Below are positions 18,116-26,809 of a stretch of 39,057 nt of DNA, piece after piece. The notes under the pieces are model-generated. The model worked only from the letters and a program-made list of their open reading frames with translations. It was not told the origin of the DNA and did not search any database. The position numbers and the translations under genes were made by a program. Source of the DNA: an uncultured Methylococcaceae bacterium. GTDB taxonomy: Bacteria > Pseudomonadota > Gammaproteobacteria > Methylococcales > Methylomonadaceae. The stretch lies in assembly GCA_903908165.1 (NCBI GenBank), contig CAIVQX010000019.1, forward strand, positions 1 through 39,057, in the 5' to 3' direction. The stretch's first letter is position 1. Each line of letters starts with the position of its first letter.

Positions 18116-19225
18116 TTATACTTGGTAAACCAAGGTTTTTAGTTGATTAATAAATTCAGAAATATCCTCGGCAGTATTTGTTATACCTAGGCTTACACGG
18201 AGCGCGCTTTTAGCTAGCCCGGATTCTATATTCATGGCAAGTAATACAGGGCTGGGAAGATTTCCACCACTAGCACACGCTGACCCACTGGATATGGCAA
18301 AACCTCTTTTATCTAGATTCATGAGCATCATTTCACCATCAATTTTAGGTATGCCAAATTGTACAGTGTTTGGGAGACGTTGTGTTAGTTGAGCAAAGAT
18401 AGTCAATCCAGGAATAGTTTTTAAACCATCTTCCAATAGATTTCTCAATTTTAGTAAATGTGAAGTGCGTTTGTTAAGTTCAGATTTTGCGAGTTCAGCC
18501 GCTTTTCCAAAACCAACTATAGCTGCAATATTTTCAGTTCCCGCTCTTAATCCTTGTTCTTGACCACCGCCAAGAAATAAAGGATTCAGTAGAGTGTGTT
18601 TTTCAACTATTAGTGCGCCGCATCCTTTAGGTCCATATATCTTATGGCTAGATAGTGACATCAGTTGAACGCCAAGTTGAATAAAAGAAACTGGAATTTT
18701 TCCAGCTGCTTGGACTGCATCAGTATGGATAGTAATGTCGAGCTCTTTCAGTTGCTGGGTAATGTCGCTTAAGTTTTGAATAGTTCCTGTTTCATTGTTG
18801 GCTAGCATAATTGATACCAAATCTGGTTTATCTTTTATGGTATTTTCAATAGCCTCTTGTGTGATTAATCCATTATTATCTACAGGCAGTAATTTTACCG
18901 ATGCACCTATTTTTTTTAAACGCGTTGCAGTTTCAGCAATAGAAGGATGTTCGATTGCTGAAACTGCAAGTTTACTTAGCGATGAACATCCGGTTAATGC
19001 AAGGGTGTTAGATTCTGTACCACCACTAGTAAAGATAATTTTTGAACTTGGGGCATCAATCAGTGCAGCAACTTGTTCCCGAGCAGTGTCTAACGCACTC
19101 CGGGTGATTCTTCCATAACGGTATAGACTTGAAGGATTGCCATAGAGTGATTTTAAAAAGGGTAGCATTGCTTCCAGTACTCGATCATCAATGGGTGTTG
19201 TTGCATTATGATCAAGGTAAATCAC
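18116..19225 (-). CDS. iscS: Cysteine desulfurase (IscS/NifS family)
   Basis: This PLP enzyme converts cysteine to alanine and passes persulfide sulfur to Fe-S scaffolds and tRNA-thiolation proteins. The 369-residue chain shows YLDHNATTP at the start, SGGTESNT (about 67-74), EHPSI with His93, HTDAVQAAGK, the PLP lysine Lys195 in SSHKIYGPKG, and the catalytic loop Cys317 in SSGSACASGG. It is about 35 residues shorter than E. coli IscS, mainly at the C-terminus, and the loop SACASGGNLPSP differs from the IscS form SACTSASLEPS, so it could be NifS-like. It begins six bases after iscR and is followed by iscA, giving a compact iscR-iscS-iscA operon. Confidence 0.9.
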   Translation of the reverse strand: MIYLDHNATTPIDDRVLEAMLPFLKSLYGNPSSLYRYGRITRSALDTAREQVAALIDAPSSKIIFTSGGTESNTLALTGCSSLSKLAVSAIEHPSIAETATRLKKIGASVKLLPVDNNGLITQEAIENTIKDKPDLVSIMLANNETGTIQNLSDITQQLKELDITIHTDAVQAAGKIPVSFIQLGVQLMSLSSHKIYGPKGCGALIVEKHTLLNPLFLGGGQEQGLRAGTENIAAIVGFGKAAELAKSELNKRTSHLLKLRNLLEDGLKTIPGLTIFAQLTQRLPNTVQFGIPKIDGEMMLMNLDKRGFAISSGSACASGGNLPSPVLLAMNIESGLAKSALRVSLGITNTAEDISEFINQLKTLVYQV

Positions 19226-19230
19226 TTGGA

Positions 19231-19713
19231 TTAAGAATTAGCTTTAATTGATTTCGGTATTTCAATAACTTGCGAATAATCATGATCCTGTCTTTTGGCT
19301 ATTTCTTGAATAGTATGCTTTTCAAGCAGATGAGCAAGCGTTATGCTTTTTAAATATTCTTTGATTTGTTCACTTAAGCCCATCCATAGATCGTGTGTTA
19401 AGCAGGCTTTATCATTCTGGCAATTAGCTTCGCCCCCACATTTGGTCGCATCGATAGGTTCATCAACAGCAGCAATAATTTGGGCTATATTAATATCTGT
19501 TAATTTTTCAGCCAATGAATAGCCACCCCCGGGTCCGCGGACACCTTTTACTAAATTGGCACGACGTAAACGAGCAAATAACTGTTCCAGATAAGACAAG
19601 GAAATGGTTTGTCTACCAGCAATCTCAGTTAATGTAACGGGCTTTGATTGACTATGAAAAGCTAGGTCGAGCATGGCCGTTACTGCATAACGGCCTTTAG
19701 TAGTTAAACGCAT
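19231..19713 (-). CDS. iscR: Fe-S responsive transcription regulator IscR (Rrf2 family)
   Basis: IscR senses Fe-S cluster status and controls isc genes, usually repressing its own operon when loaded with [2Fe-2S]. From ATG 19713 the protein is 160 residues: MRLTTKGRYAVTAMLDLAFH, winged helix with VTLTEIAGRQTISLSYLEQL, wing GPGGGYSL, then the cluster ligands Cys92, Cys98 and Cys104 with His107, at the same positions as in E. coli IscR. The frame extends upstream to a TTG at 19776, but that TTG is the -35 hexamer of the promoter, and ATG 19713 has GAGGT seven bases upstream, so the shorter start is chosen. The iscS start follows by five bases. Confidence 0.95.
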   Translation of the reverse strand: MRLTTKGRYAVTAMLDLAFHSQSKPVTLTEIAGRQTISLSYLEQLFARLRRANLVKGVRGPGGGYSLAEKLTDINIAQIIAAVDEPIDATKCGGEANCQNDKACLTHDLWMGLSEQIKEYLKSITLAHLLEKHTIQEIAKRQDHDYSQVIEIPKSIKANS

Positions 19714-19733
19714 AAAGAATACCTCAAAATAAA

Positions 19734-19757
19734 TAGTATATTTAAAGTAATATACTA
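19734..19757. promoter_or_regulatory. Perfect dyad over the iscR -10, candidate IscR operator
   Basis: Nine-base arms TAGTATATT (19734-19742) and AATATACTA (19749-19757) surround a six-base spacer TAAAGT. The dyad covers the -10 and probable transcription start, where an autorepressor would be expected. It does not match the classical type 1 IscR consensus (GACT/AGTC core) well, so an altered specificity or another regulator is possible. Confidence 0.5.
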
Positions 19758-19776
19758 AACCAAGCGGAATAGTCAA
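19749..19776 (-). promoter_or_regulatory. iscR promoter
   Basis: On the minus strand TTGACT (19776-19771) and TATATT (19754-19749) are separated by 16 bases, 36 bases upstream of the iscR start codon. The hexamers are close to consensus. The -10 lies inside a perfect dyad described separately. Confidence 0.65.
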
Positions 19777-19831
19777 CTTTAAATTTTAAGGATAAAGTCT
19801 AAAGTTAGTGTTGCGCTGGTGCCCCAGTTAT

Positions 19832-20599
19832 TTATAAATGATTTTTCTCGTAACTATCTGCAATTTCACAGCCATCTAAATTAGAGATTGGTGTTTCAGT
19901 GCAGTTAATTCCGGCCACATTGAGTGCTTTTTGCATAGATTCAATTTGTTTGTCTAGTGAATGAATATGTTCAAGCATACTATTTATGGCGTAAGCTACC
20001 GGATCAGGCATATCAGCAGTTGTGCCATAGGCATCAAAGTCCGTTTTAATAGATACTTTATTGACTTCGTTGGTATTATTCTGTGGGCGCGTACCAATGA
20101 GATGGCCAGGAATCCCAATAACTGTTGCACCGGCAGGTACTGGCTTTAATACAACAGAGTTTGATCCAACTCTGGCTGCAGTTCCAATCTCAATAGGACC
20201 TAAAACTTTTGCTCCAGCACCAATGACAACACCATTATGTAGGGTTGGATGCCGTTTGCCTTTATTCCAAGTTGTTCCACCTAAGGTCACACCATGATAT
20301 AAAGTACAGTCATCGCCAATGATTGCCGTTTCGCCGATCACTACACCCATACCATGATCGATGAAAATCCTCCTACCTAGCTGTGCTCCTGGATGGATTT
20401 CAATGCCTGTTAACCAGCGAGAGATATATGCTATGAATCTTGCTAGCCATAAAAAACCAGCATTCCAAATGAAATGGCTAAGGCGATGAATTAAAACGGC
20501 GTGAACTCCAGGATATGTTGTTATCACTTCAAATACAGATTGAGCTGCCGGGTCACGTTCAAAGACGCAAGCAATATCTTCTTTTAGCCGACTAAACAT
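19832..20599 (-). CDS. cysE: Serine O-acetyltransferase
   Basis: CysE makes O-acetylserine from serine and acetyl-CoA, the committed step of cysteine synthesis. The 255-residue protein is the short form, starting [19 protein letters not shown] and lacking the longer N-terminal helical extension of E. coli CysE. The left-handed beta-helix is seen in the hexapeptide series [33 protein letters not shown], with the catalytic His/Asp in the DHGMG segment and [15 protein letters not shown] thereafter. The ATG overlaps the trmJ TAA by one base, so translation is coupled. Its position directly before iscRS links cysteine supply to the desulfurase that consumes cysteine. A 118-base gap with its own promoter separates it from iscR. 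Confidence 0.95.
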   Translation of the reverse strand: MFSRLKEDIACVFERDPAAQSVFEVITTYPGVHAVLIHRLSHFIWNAGFLWLARFIAYISRWLTGIEIHPGAQLGRRIFIDHGMGVVIGETAIIGDDCTLYHGVTLGGTTWNKGKRHPTLHNGVVIGAGAKVLGPIEIGTAARVGSNSVVLKPVPAGATVIGIPGHLIGTRPQNNTNEVNKVSIKTDFDAYGTTADMPDPVAYAINSMLEHIHSLDKQIESMQKALNVAGINCTETPISNLDGCEIADSYEKNHL

Positions 20600-21336
20600 T
20601 ATTTATCCCTTTGATGATCTTGAGACATTTTAAAAATACCTCTTAGTATATCTACTTCTTTGGTATCCATTTCTATGCGATTATAAATTCGTCTTAATCG
20701 TCGCATTATAGATTTTGATTTATCAGGATGCATAAAGCCAATATCGGTTAATGTTTGGTGTAAATGTGAATAAAAAGATTCCATCTGCAGCCCTGTGGCT
20801 TTTTGTGTTTTATTGTCGTCACAAATGACAGCATTTTCTTTTTTCAAGGTGCTAGCAATAAATAATTCATAACAAACGACTTGAACAGCGGCAGCAATAT
20901 TTAATGAGCTATATTCTTTGTTACAGGGGATGCGGAGTAGATAGTGACATAAATCCATTTCATGATTTTTTAAGCCCGAATTTTCTCGTCCAAAAACTAT
21001 AGCAATTTTATCATGTGTTGTATTTTTTATAATTTTCTCTGCACATTCTCGTGGTGCCAATTCTGGCCAATTTATTGTCCTAGATCTGGCGCTCGCGCCA
21101 ATTACTAGTTGGCAGTCAGCAATAGCTTCTTGTAAGGTAGGGTAAATGATAACTTTTGCCAAAATATCATCGGCACCAGAAGCTCTTGATGTGGCTTCGG
21201 CACATGGAAATGTTTTAGGAGAAACGAGGCAAAGATTCGTCATGCACATGTTTTTCATGGCACGAGCAACTGCACCAATATTACCGGGATGCGATGTCTC
21301 GACGAGAACAATTTTTATATGTGATAGCAATGGCAT
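20599..21336 (-). CDS. trmJ: tRNA (cytidine/uridine-2'-O-)-methyltransferase TrmJ
   Basis: TrmJ methylates the 2'-OH of nucleotide 32 in the tRNA anticodon loop using S-adenosylmethionine. The 245-residue protein has the SpoU/SPOUT motifs: motif 1 [19 protein letters not shown] (residues about 12-30), motif 2 [17 protein letters not shown], and motif 3 [23 protein letters not shown], which form the trefoil knot SAM site. The C-terminal extension ([32 protein letters not shown]) is the TrmJ-specific helical region. The gene is divergent from suhB and upstream of cysE-iscRSA; trmJ beside suhB and the isc genes is a conserved gammaproteobacterial arrangement and supports the call. Confidence 0.94.
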   Translation of the reverse strand: MPLLSHIKIVLVETSHPGNIGAVARAMKNMCMTNLCLVSPKTFPCAEATSRASGADDILAKVIIYPTLQEAIADCQLVIGASARSRTINWPELAPRECAEKIIKNTTHDKIAIVFGRENSGLKNHEMDLCHYLLRIPCNKEYSSLNIAAAVQVVCYELFIASTLKKENAVICDDNKTQKATGLQMESFYSHLHQTLTDIGFMHPDKSKSIMRRLRRIYNRIEMDTKEVDILRGIFKMSQDHQRDK

Positions 21337-21416
21337 CGTCCTTTGTTAAAAATAAGTCAAGTTTACCAAAAGATTTGCTATCATTAACGTTTTATATGCT
21401 CATTGTAAATTTGTCT

Positions 21417-22211
21417 ATGCAACCTATGTTAAATATTGCCGTCCGTGCGGCTAGAAGCGCTGGCGATTTAATCCTTCGTTCAACTGATAATGTTGGCCGA
21501 CTTACTGTTGATCAAAAAGGTAAAAATGATTATGCCAGCGAAGTTGATCGGATGGTTGAGAGGGAAATTATTGGCATAATTAAAGCGGCTTATCCTGACC
21601 ATGCAATTTTGGCTGAAGAAAGTGGAAAGCATAAAGGTAATGATTTTGTCTGGGTAATTGACCCTTTGGATGGAACGACTAATTTCTTGCATGGATTTCC
21701 GCAATATTCAGTTTCTATTGCTCTAAAATATAAAGGAAAGTTAGAGGTCGGGGTTGTTTATGATCCTCTACGAGATGAATTATTTACCGCTAAACGCGGT
21801 GGCGGTGCAATGTTAAATAATCGTAGACTGAGAGTGACTAATCAAAATAGTTTAAAAGGAGCATTAATTGGCACGGGCTTTCCCTTTAAAACAGATAAGC
21901 ATCTTGATGCTTATATAGGTATGTTTCGTGCATTAACTACAGAGTGCGCCGGTATTCGCCGTGCTGGTTCTGCAGCCCTTGATTTGGCTTATGTAGCTGC
22001 AGGTCGAATGGATGGTTATTGGGAGATCGGAATAATGGAATGGGATATGGCTGCTGGTATTTTATTAATAAAAGAGGCTGGTGGCGTTGTGACTGATTTT
22101 TCTTTTAATGATAATTACTTTGAGTCAGGAAATGTAATTGTTGGCAGCCCTAAAATGCATCAGCTTATGTATCAACTTATCGAACCACATGTGACCGAAA
22201 ATTTAAAATAA
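21417..22211 (+). CDS. suhB: Inositol-1-monophosphatase / SuhB
   Basis: SuhB hydrolyses inositol monophosphate in a Mg2+-dependent way and also acts with the rRNA antitermination complex in enterics. From ATG 21417 the protein is 264 residues and begins MQPMLNIAVRAARSAGDLI, aligning with the E. coli start; the open frame extends 41 codons further up but without family resemblance. The metal-binding motifs are present: AEESG (Glu), DPLDGTTNF, and WDMAAGILLIKEAGG with the third Asp. It is divergent from trmJ with an 80-base gap, the same pairing as in E. coli. No strong ribosome site precedes the chosen ATG. No gene follows it in the same direction. Confidence 0.94.
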   Translation: MQPMLNIAVRAARSAGDLILRSTDNVGRLTVDQKGKNDYASEVDRMVEREIIGIIKAAYPDHAILAEESGKHKGNDFVWVIDPLDGTTNFLHGFPQYSVSIALKYKGKLEVGVVYDPLRDELFTAKRGGGAMLNNRRLRVTNQNSLKGALIGTGFPFKTDKHLDAYIGMFRALTTECAGIRRAGSAALDLAYVAAGRMDGYWEIGIMEWDMAAGILLIKEAGGVVTDFSFNDNYFESGNVIVGSPKMHQLMYQLIEPHVTENLK

Positions 22212-22327
22212 TTTGAAATACATATCTTTTTTATGGTTAATTTTTGACGTGTATTAATAGTGGTCTGAAATTATAAAAAGGGTAATACTCTTGTATTGGT
22301 AGGATTCTAGTCGAGTTTTAAGATTAT

Positions 22328-22867
22328 TTAGAATAAAGTTAATGCCAACATGATAGCATCTTCTCTACCATTTTCTGCTGGATAATAACCTCTTCTAATA
22401 CCTATTTCATTAAAACCGATATCTTCATAAAGCCCAATAGCGGCAGTATTTGACGGTCTAACTTCTAAAAAAATAGTCTCTGCCCGTCCACGGGCAACTT
22501 CAATTAAGTTTTCGAGCATTTTACGCCCTATACCTTGTTGTTGTTCGTTTGGATCCACTGAAATATTTAGAATGTGTGCTTCACCTACGGCAATTGAGAG
22601 TAGGCTATAGCCAAGAACTACATCGTTGTATTCGCAAACCCAGCAACTATAACCCGCTGTAAAACAGTCGGTAAAAATATCTTCTTCCCAAGGGAATGAG
22701 TAGTTTTTTCTTTCTATTGCAAGTACGCTCGGTAAGTCGTCTTCTGTCATTATCCGGAGGCGCAGTAAATCTTTTTTGGATACTGAGTTGGGGAATAATT
22801 TGGCATAAAACTCCCTGTCAGCATCATAAATGACCATTTTTTTTATTTTGTCCATTAATCCCCGCAT
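22328..22867 (-). CDS. rimI: Ribosomal-protein-alanine N-acetyltransferase RimI
   Basis: RimI acetylates the N-terminal alanine of ribosomal protein S18. The GNAT core spans about residues 38-175: LRIMTEDDLPSVLAIERKNYSFPW, the strand HILNISVDPNEQQQGIGRKML with the acetyl-CoA loop QQQGIG, and FLEVRPSNTAAIGLYEDIGFNEIGIRRGYYP, a strong RimI signature. It carries an N-terminal extension of about 35 residues (MRGLMDKIKKMVIYDADREF) not seen in the usual ~150-residue enzyme. ATG 22867 is chosen, with AAGGTTG upstream; ATG 22855 with GGGGA is an alternative, and the frame is open back to TTG 22873. The gene touches the udg stop, so the two are translationally coupled. Confidence 0.9.
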   Translation of the reverse strand: MRGLMDKIKKMVIYDADREFYAKLFPNSVSKKDLLRLRIMTEDDLPSVLAIERKNYSFPWEEDIFTDCFTAGYSCWVCEYNDVVLGYSLLSIAVGEAHILNISVDPNEQQQGIGRKMLENLIEVARGRAETIFLEVRPSNTAAIGLYEDIGFNEIGIRRGYYPAENGREDAIMLALTLF

Positions 22868-22869
22868 AT

Positions 22870-23568
22870 TCAACCTTTGTTATTTTTAACTATTTGTATT
22901 GCATGCATTAAATTCAACCATACTTCTTGTTTTTTGAATGGAAATCGTAATAAATAAGCTGGATCATAAATAACGATAACCGGTGTATCGTTAAAGCTAT
23001 GTACTTTACCTCTAAGACTGTCCAGCGGTTTGTTTGTTTTTAACAGCGATTGTGCAGCAAAAAGCCCTAACGCCACAATGATTTTGGGTTTGATTAATTG
23101 TTGTTGACGATGAAGATAATTATTGCAGCTGTCAATTTCGTTGACATCAGGAAGGCGGTTATTTGGGGGGGTACACTTTGTAATATTGGTTATAAATACA
23201 TCTTTACTGGTTAAATCAATAGCACGTAACATTTCTGTTAATAACGCCCCCACATTGCTAACAAAGGATAGACCTTGTTTATCTTCTTGTTGTCCTTGTG
23301 CTTCTCCAACTAACATCCACTCAGCTTTATTATCACCTGAACCAAACACTGTTTTTGAAGCAGTTGTGTGTAAAGCGCATTTTGTACAATTGGCAACTTC
23401 AATTTTTAGATTGTTCCAGTTATTGATGACTGAGTCTTTCGTTTCTAGTTCAGTATCATCGACTACTGCTTCAACTAATTGATTTTTATGAGAAGGGGGA
23501 GATGTTTTGGGAACCCAAACATCAATACCCATAGCCTCCAAATATTGCAAGCGAATGGTATTATCCAA
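22870..23568 (-). CDS. Uracil-DNA glycosylase, family 4 type (Fe-S), unusual active-site motifs
   Basis: Family 4 enzymes remove uracil from DNA. The 232-residue protein retains the four cluster cysteines (Cys61, Cys64, Cys132, Cys148 in CTKC, TKCTPP and DSCNNYL) and the overall layout. Motif 1 reads GEAQGQQED (88-96) where GEAPGxxED is usual, GLSFVSNVG replaces GxPFVGxAG, and motif 2 reads YDPAYLLR (Asp202) where HPAYLLR is usual. An N-terminal stretch of about 55 residues precedes the domain. It forms an overlapping pair with rimI. Activity may be reduced or altered; family membership is clear, but biochemical function is less sure. Confidence 0.85.
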   Translation of the reverse strand: MDNTIRLQYLEAMGIDVWVPKTSPPSHKNQLVEAVVDDTELETKDSVINNWNNLKIEVANCTKCALHTTASKTVFGSGDNKAEWMLVGEAQGQQEDKQGLSFVSNVGALLTEMLRAIDLTSKDVFITNITKCTPPNNRLPDVNEIDSCNNYLHRQQQLIKPKIIVALGLFAAQSLLKTNKPLDSLRGKVHSFNDTPVIVIYDPAYLLRFPFKKQEVWLNLMHAIQIVKNNKG

Positions 23569-23642
23569 AATTAAACTCCAGATTAATTATGTTAGAGTAA
23601 ACAGGATTAATTGGAATAAACCAAACGTATTGCATATTGAAT

Positions 23643-25187
23643 CTAAACATCTCCTTTTTGAGGATGTCTGCGTTGATCGGGGGTTTGAAGTTTATTGACT
23701 GCGTTAATATAGGCTTTTGCTGAGGCGATAACGATATCCGTATCAGCGCCTAATCCATTCACAATACGGCCTTCTTTTTCAAGACGAACAATAACTTCAC
23801 CTTGGGCATCAGTACCATTGGTTATATTATTAACTGAATACAGCTCGAGAGTAGACTTGGAGCTTACAAGTTTTTCAATAGCTTTTAAGCTGGCATCAAC
23901 AGCACCACCGCCACTGGAACTTCCGATAACTTCTTTATTATCAATCCTTAGAGTAATAGTTGCATTAGGAATTTCACCTGTTTCTGAGCAGACTTTTAAG
24001 GAAATGAGTTTGACATACTCATCATCGGACTCAAAACCGGTTTCTGAAATTAATGCTTGTAAGTCTTCATCGAAAATTTCGTGTTTTTTATCTGCTAATT
24101 GTTTAAATCGAGAGAAAGAATCATTTAATTCTTCTTCTGAAGTAAAATCAAAACCTAGCTCATTAATTCGACTTTTAAAGGCATTTCTACCGGAATGTTT
24201 CCCTAATACCATCCGATTAGCAGTCCAGCCGACATCTTCAGCACGCATGATTTCGTAAGTTTCTCTGTTTTTTAAGACACCATCCTGATGAATGCCTGCT
24301 TCATGAGCAAAAGCATTAGCGCCGACAATAGCTTTATTAGGTTGGACTGGGAATCCTGTGATCGATGAAACTAGTTTCGAACAGGTCAAAATTTCATGAG
24401 TATCAATACCAGTTTGACAGTTAAATACATCGTGACGCGTACGAACTGCCATTACCACTTCTTCTAGAGAAGCATTACCAGCACGCTCTCCCAATCCATT
24501 AATGGTGCATTCAACCTGTCTGGCACCATTCATGACTGCAGATAAGGAGTTGGCAACAGCGAGCCCTAAATCATTATGGCAATGTACGGAAAAAATGGCT
24601 TTATCCGAATTAGGGATACGCTTGATTAAATTGGCAATGGTTGCACCAAATTGTTGAGGAACGCTGTAACCCACAGTGTCAGGAATATTTAGCGTAGTCG
24701 CACCAGCATCAATAACTGCTTCAAGTATTCGGCATAAAAAATCTTCTTCAGAACGACCGGCATCTTCGGGAGAAAACTCAACATCATCGGTATATTGCCG
24801 AGCACGTTTGACTGCTTTAACAGCATGATCAATTACTTGCTCTGGTGACATTTGCAGTTTCATCTGCATATGTATTGGCGACGTAGCAATAAAGGTATGT
24901 ATACGAGAACGATTAGCTCCTTTAAGTGCTTGGCCTGCACGGTCTATGTCTTTATCTAAGGCTCTAGCTAAGCCACAGATAACGCTATCTTTTATAGTAT
25001 TAGCTACGGCTTGCACAGATTCAAAATCACCGGGACTTGCCGCTGGAAAACCAGCTTCTATGACATCAACTTTTAACCGTTCAAGTGCTTTTGCAATTCT
25101 GATTTTTTCATCACGAGTCATAGAGGCGCCAGGACTCTGTTCCCCGTCACGTAATGTAGTATCAAATATAATTAACTTGTCTTTCAT
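23643..25187 (-). CDS. leuA: 2-isopropylmalate synthase
   Basis: LeuA condenses acetyl-CoA with 2-oxoisovalerate, the first committed step of leucine synthesis. The 514-residue chain has the normal length of the long bacterial form. The catalytic TIM barrel begins [17 protein letters not shown] with the metal Asp, and includes [14 protein letters not shown] with the metal histidines, plus [15 protein letters not shown]. The C-terminal regulatory domain (about 390-500), containing the [19 protein letters not shown] glycine-rich loop, binds leucine for feedback inhibition. It lies 192 bases downstream of pssA on the same strand; the other leu genes are not in the window. I found no leucine-rich leader peptide in the gap. 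Start ATG 25187 has only a weak ribosome site. Confidence 0.97.
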   Translation of the reverse strand: MKDKLIIFDTTLRDGEQSPGASMTRDEKIRIAKALERLKVDVIEAGFPAASPGDFESVQAVANTIKDSVICGLARALDKDIDRAGQALKGANRSRIHTFIATSPIHMQMKLQMSPEQVIDHAVKAVKRARQYTDDVEFSPEDAGRSEEDFLCRILEAVIDAGATTLNIPDTVGYSVPQQFGATIANLIKRIPNSDKAIFSVHCHNDLGLAVANSLSAVMNGARQVECTINGLGERAGNASLEEVVMAVRTRHDVFNCQTGIDTHEILTCSKLVSSITGFPVQPNKAIVGANAFAHEAGIHQDGVLKNRETYEIMRAEDVGWTANRMVLGKHSGRNAFKSRINELGFDFTSEEELNDSFSRFKQLADKKHEIFDEDLQALISETGFESDDEYVKLISLKVCSETGEIPNATITLRIDNKEVIGSSSGGGAVDASLKAIEKLVSSKSTLELYSVNNITNGTDAQGEVIVRLEKEGRIVNGLGADTDIVIASAKAYINAVNKLQTPDQRRHPQKGDV

Positions 25188-25284
25188 AAAAAACTCAAAT
25201 CTAGGCGTTATATCAAGGGATGTAATGATATAAATGGTAGGGGGATTTTAACTAATGAAGGAATTAATTGAAAATATTCCTATT

Positions 25285-25307
25285 AGGGCATTAATATTCG
25301 ATGCCCT
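25285..25307. other. Small hairpin between pssA and leuA
   Basis: Seven-base arms AGGGCAT (25285-25291) and ATGCCCT (25301-25307) enclose a nine-base loop. On the minus strand it follows the pssA stop by 72 bases and is succeeded by a broken T-rich tract (ATATTTTC). It may be a weak terminator or part of the leuA leader. Confidence 0.35.
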
Positions 25308-25379
25308 CAATAAAGTTAAGTGTAAATAATACTGTTGGTTACGACTATACCCCAATGGAAATATACCCTCAAGCAGATT

Positions 25380-26120
25380 TTAAGATTTACGTCCATGAAA
25401 TCTTCGTTTACGCATTACCAAGGTAACAACTGGTCCTGACACTGCATAACCTAAAAATAATAAGAACAGCATGGTTTGTGGTTGTGCCATTATAAAAGCA
25501 ATTGCCAACATAACTGCAATAGTAACAAAAAAAGGTACTTTGCCTCTCAAATCAATTTCTTTAAAGCTGGAGTATCTAAAATTACTAACCATTAATAAAC
25601 CAGTGCTGATAGTTAATCCTATGCCAATATATTTGAAAATTTCAACGGGATAATTGTGTTCAAGCGAAATCCAAATAAAACCGGCAAGAATTGCCGCGGC
25701 TGCAGGACTTGGTAGTCCTTGGAAGTAACGTTTATCAGCAGATGTTAATTGTGTATTAAATCTGGCAAGTCTCAAAGCGCCTCCGGCCATGTGTACAAAA
25801 GCGGCAAAAAGCCCTAAATTACCTAAACTTGAAAATGACCATAAATACATTACCAGTGCGGGAGCCGCTCCAAACGAAACCATATCAGATAAGCTATCGT
25901 ATTGAGCGCCAAATTCACTTTGTGTATTAGTTAACCGAGCTACTCGTCCATCAAGCCCATCAAGAATCATTGCAACAAAAATAGCTATGGCTGCTGTTTC
26001 GAAACGTCCGCCCATTGCTGAAGTAATTGCATAAAAACCAGCAAATAAAGCACCCGTAGTAAATAAATTGGGCAATAAATAAATGCCACGTCGGGGTGTC
26101 GAGCGTTTTACTGGTGTCAT
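25380..26120 (-). CDS. pssA: CDP-diacylglycerol--serine O-phosphatidyltransferase
   Basis: PssA makes phosphatidylserine, the precursor of phosphatidylethanolamine, at the inner membrane. The 246-residue protein is the integral-membrane type. The CDP-alcohol phosphatidyltransferase signature DGLDGRVARLTNTQSEFGAQYDSLSD (about residues 54-79) contains every catalytic Asp of the DGX2ARX8GX3DX3D pattern. About eight hydrophobic helices surround it, from LLPNLFTTGALFAGFYAIT to the C-terminal MLFLLFLGYAVSGPVVTLVM, and the tail is basic (MRKRRFHGRKS). It precedes leuA on the same strand, an association seen in other gammaproteobacteria. No psd gene is visible in the window. Confidence 0.93.
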   Translation of the reverse strand: MTPVKRSTPRRGIYLLPNLFTTGALFAGFYAITSAMGGRFETAAIAIFVAMILDGLDGRVARLTNTQSEFGAQYDSLSDMVSFGAAPALVMYLWSFSSLGNLGLFAAFVHMAGGALRLARFNTQLTSADKRYFQGLPSPAAAAILAGFIWISLEHNYPVEIFKYIGIGLTISTGLLMVSNFRYSSFKEIDLRGKVPFFVTIAVMLAIAFIMAQPQTMLFLLFLGYAVSGPVVTLVMRKRRFHGRKS

Positions 26121-26283
26121 ATGTCAATTAATCCTTAGTTGTTATGGATAGATAAAACTTGTGTGTAAATTATACAATGAGGTTACAAGCTGACCTATTG
26201 ATTCATACATTTAAATGCGCCAAAAATGAGATAATTAATCCCTATTTAGATAAAAAATTAAATTTAAATTTTAAAAAGGTTGC

Positions 26284-26802
26284 TTAAAGTTTGCAATTTT
26301 TAGCATCAGGAATTTTTTTGAATTTGGGTTTTTTGAGTGTATTGACTTGATTACCAAAAAAATTTAAGTTTTCAATGGGGATAAACTGTTGTGGCTTATT
26401 AGCTCGTAAACTAGAAAATATTTTAGTTATGCTAAGTTGTTTAATGCTTTCAGGAGAGCCATATTTAAGAGAGAACATTTTGTTTTTTTTTGCAGATGGA
26501 TAAAGCGCCATCCTGTCTTCAATTAGTATAGTTATCTGTTTTTGGGCTTCCAGTAATAAACCGTTCGTTTTTTTATCTAGCCTCGGTGAGGTTCTTTCGT
26601 CAAGGCCAGTTGGGTGCTCTTCAGACTTTAACAGCTGTTGCGATTGCTTATGAATGGAAGCTAATTTGGTACTTTTTGCTAGGGGGATTAATAAATTCGA
26701 TTGGACAGCAGGAGAAAGATCCTTTGTCTTGCGTATCAGTGCTGCTAATTTTAAGGGATCAATGGTGTTTCTTTCAACAACATTACTGTTTTTGACAGTC
26801 AT
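26284..26802 (-). CDS. Unknown 172-residue basic protein
   Basis: I do not recognise this protein. It is 172 residues with no signal peptide and no membrane segment. It is rich in Lys, Ser, Leu and Gln, with predicted helices in the first 115 residues (LKLAALIRKTKDLSPAVQSNLL and NGLLLEAQKQITILIEDRMALYP) and a very basic C-terminus (KKPKFKKIP). Its ATG lies seven bases after the stop of the HopJ-family gene on the same strand, so the two are probably co-transcribed and might act together. Codon use looks like the neighbours', which supports a real gene; an antisense frame of 69 codons inside it has no features. Confidence 0.55.
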   Translation of the reverse strand: MTVKNSNVVERNTIDPLKLAALIRKTKDLSPAVQSNLLIPLAKSTKLASIHKQSQQLLKSEEHPTGLDERTSPRLDKKTNGLLLEAQKQITILIEDRMALYPSAKKNKMFSLKYGSPESIKQLSITKIFSSLRANKPQQFIPIENLNFFGNQVNTLKKPKFKKIPDAKNCKL

Positions 26803-26809
26803 ATCTCTT

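Noticed and set aside
19714-19776. Upstream TTG start for iscR
   Set aside because: That TTG is part of the promoter -35, and the shorter start has a good ribosome site and aligns with IscR.
21294-21416. N-terminal 41-codon extension of suhB
   Set aside because: It overlaps the divergent trmJ 5' end and has no resemblance to SuhB; ATG 21417 matches the family start.
25188-25379. Leucine attenuator upstream of leuA
   Set aside because: A small hairpin exists, but no leader frame with leucine codons and no strong U tract were found.
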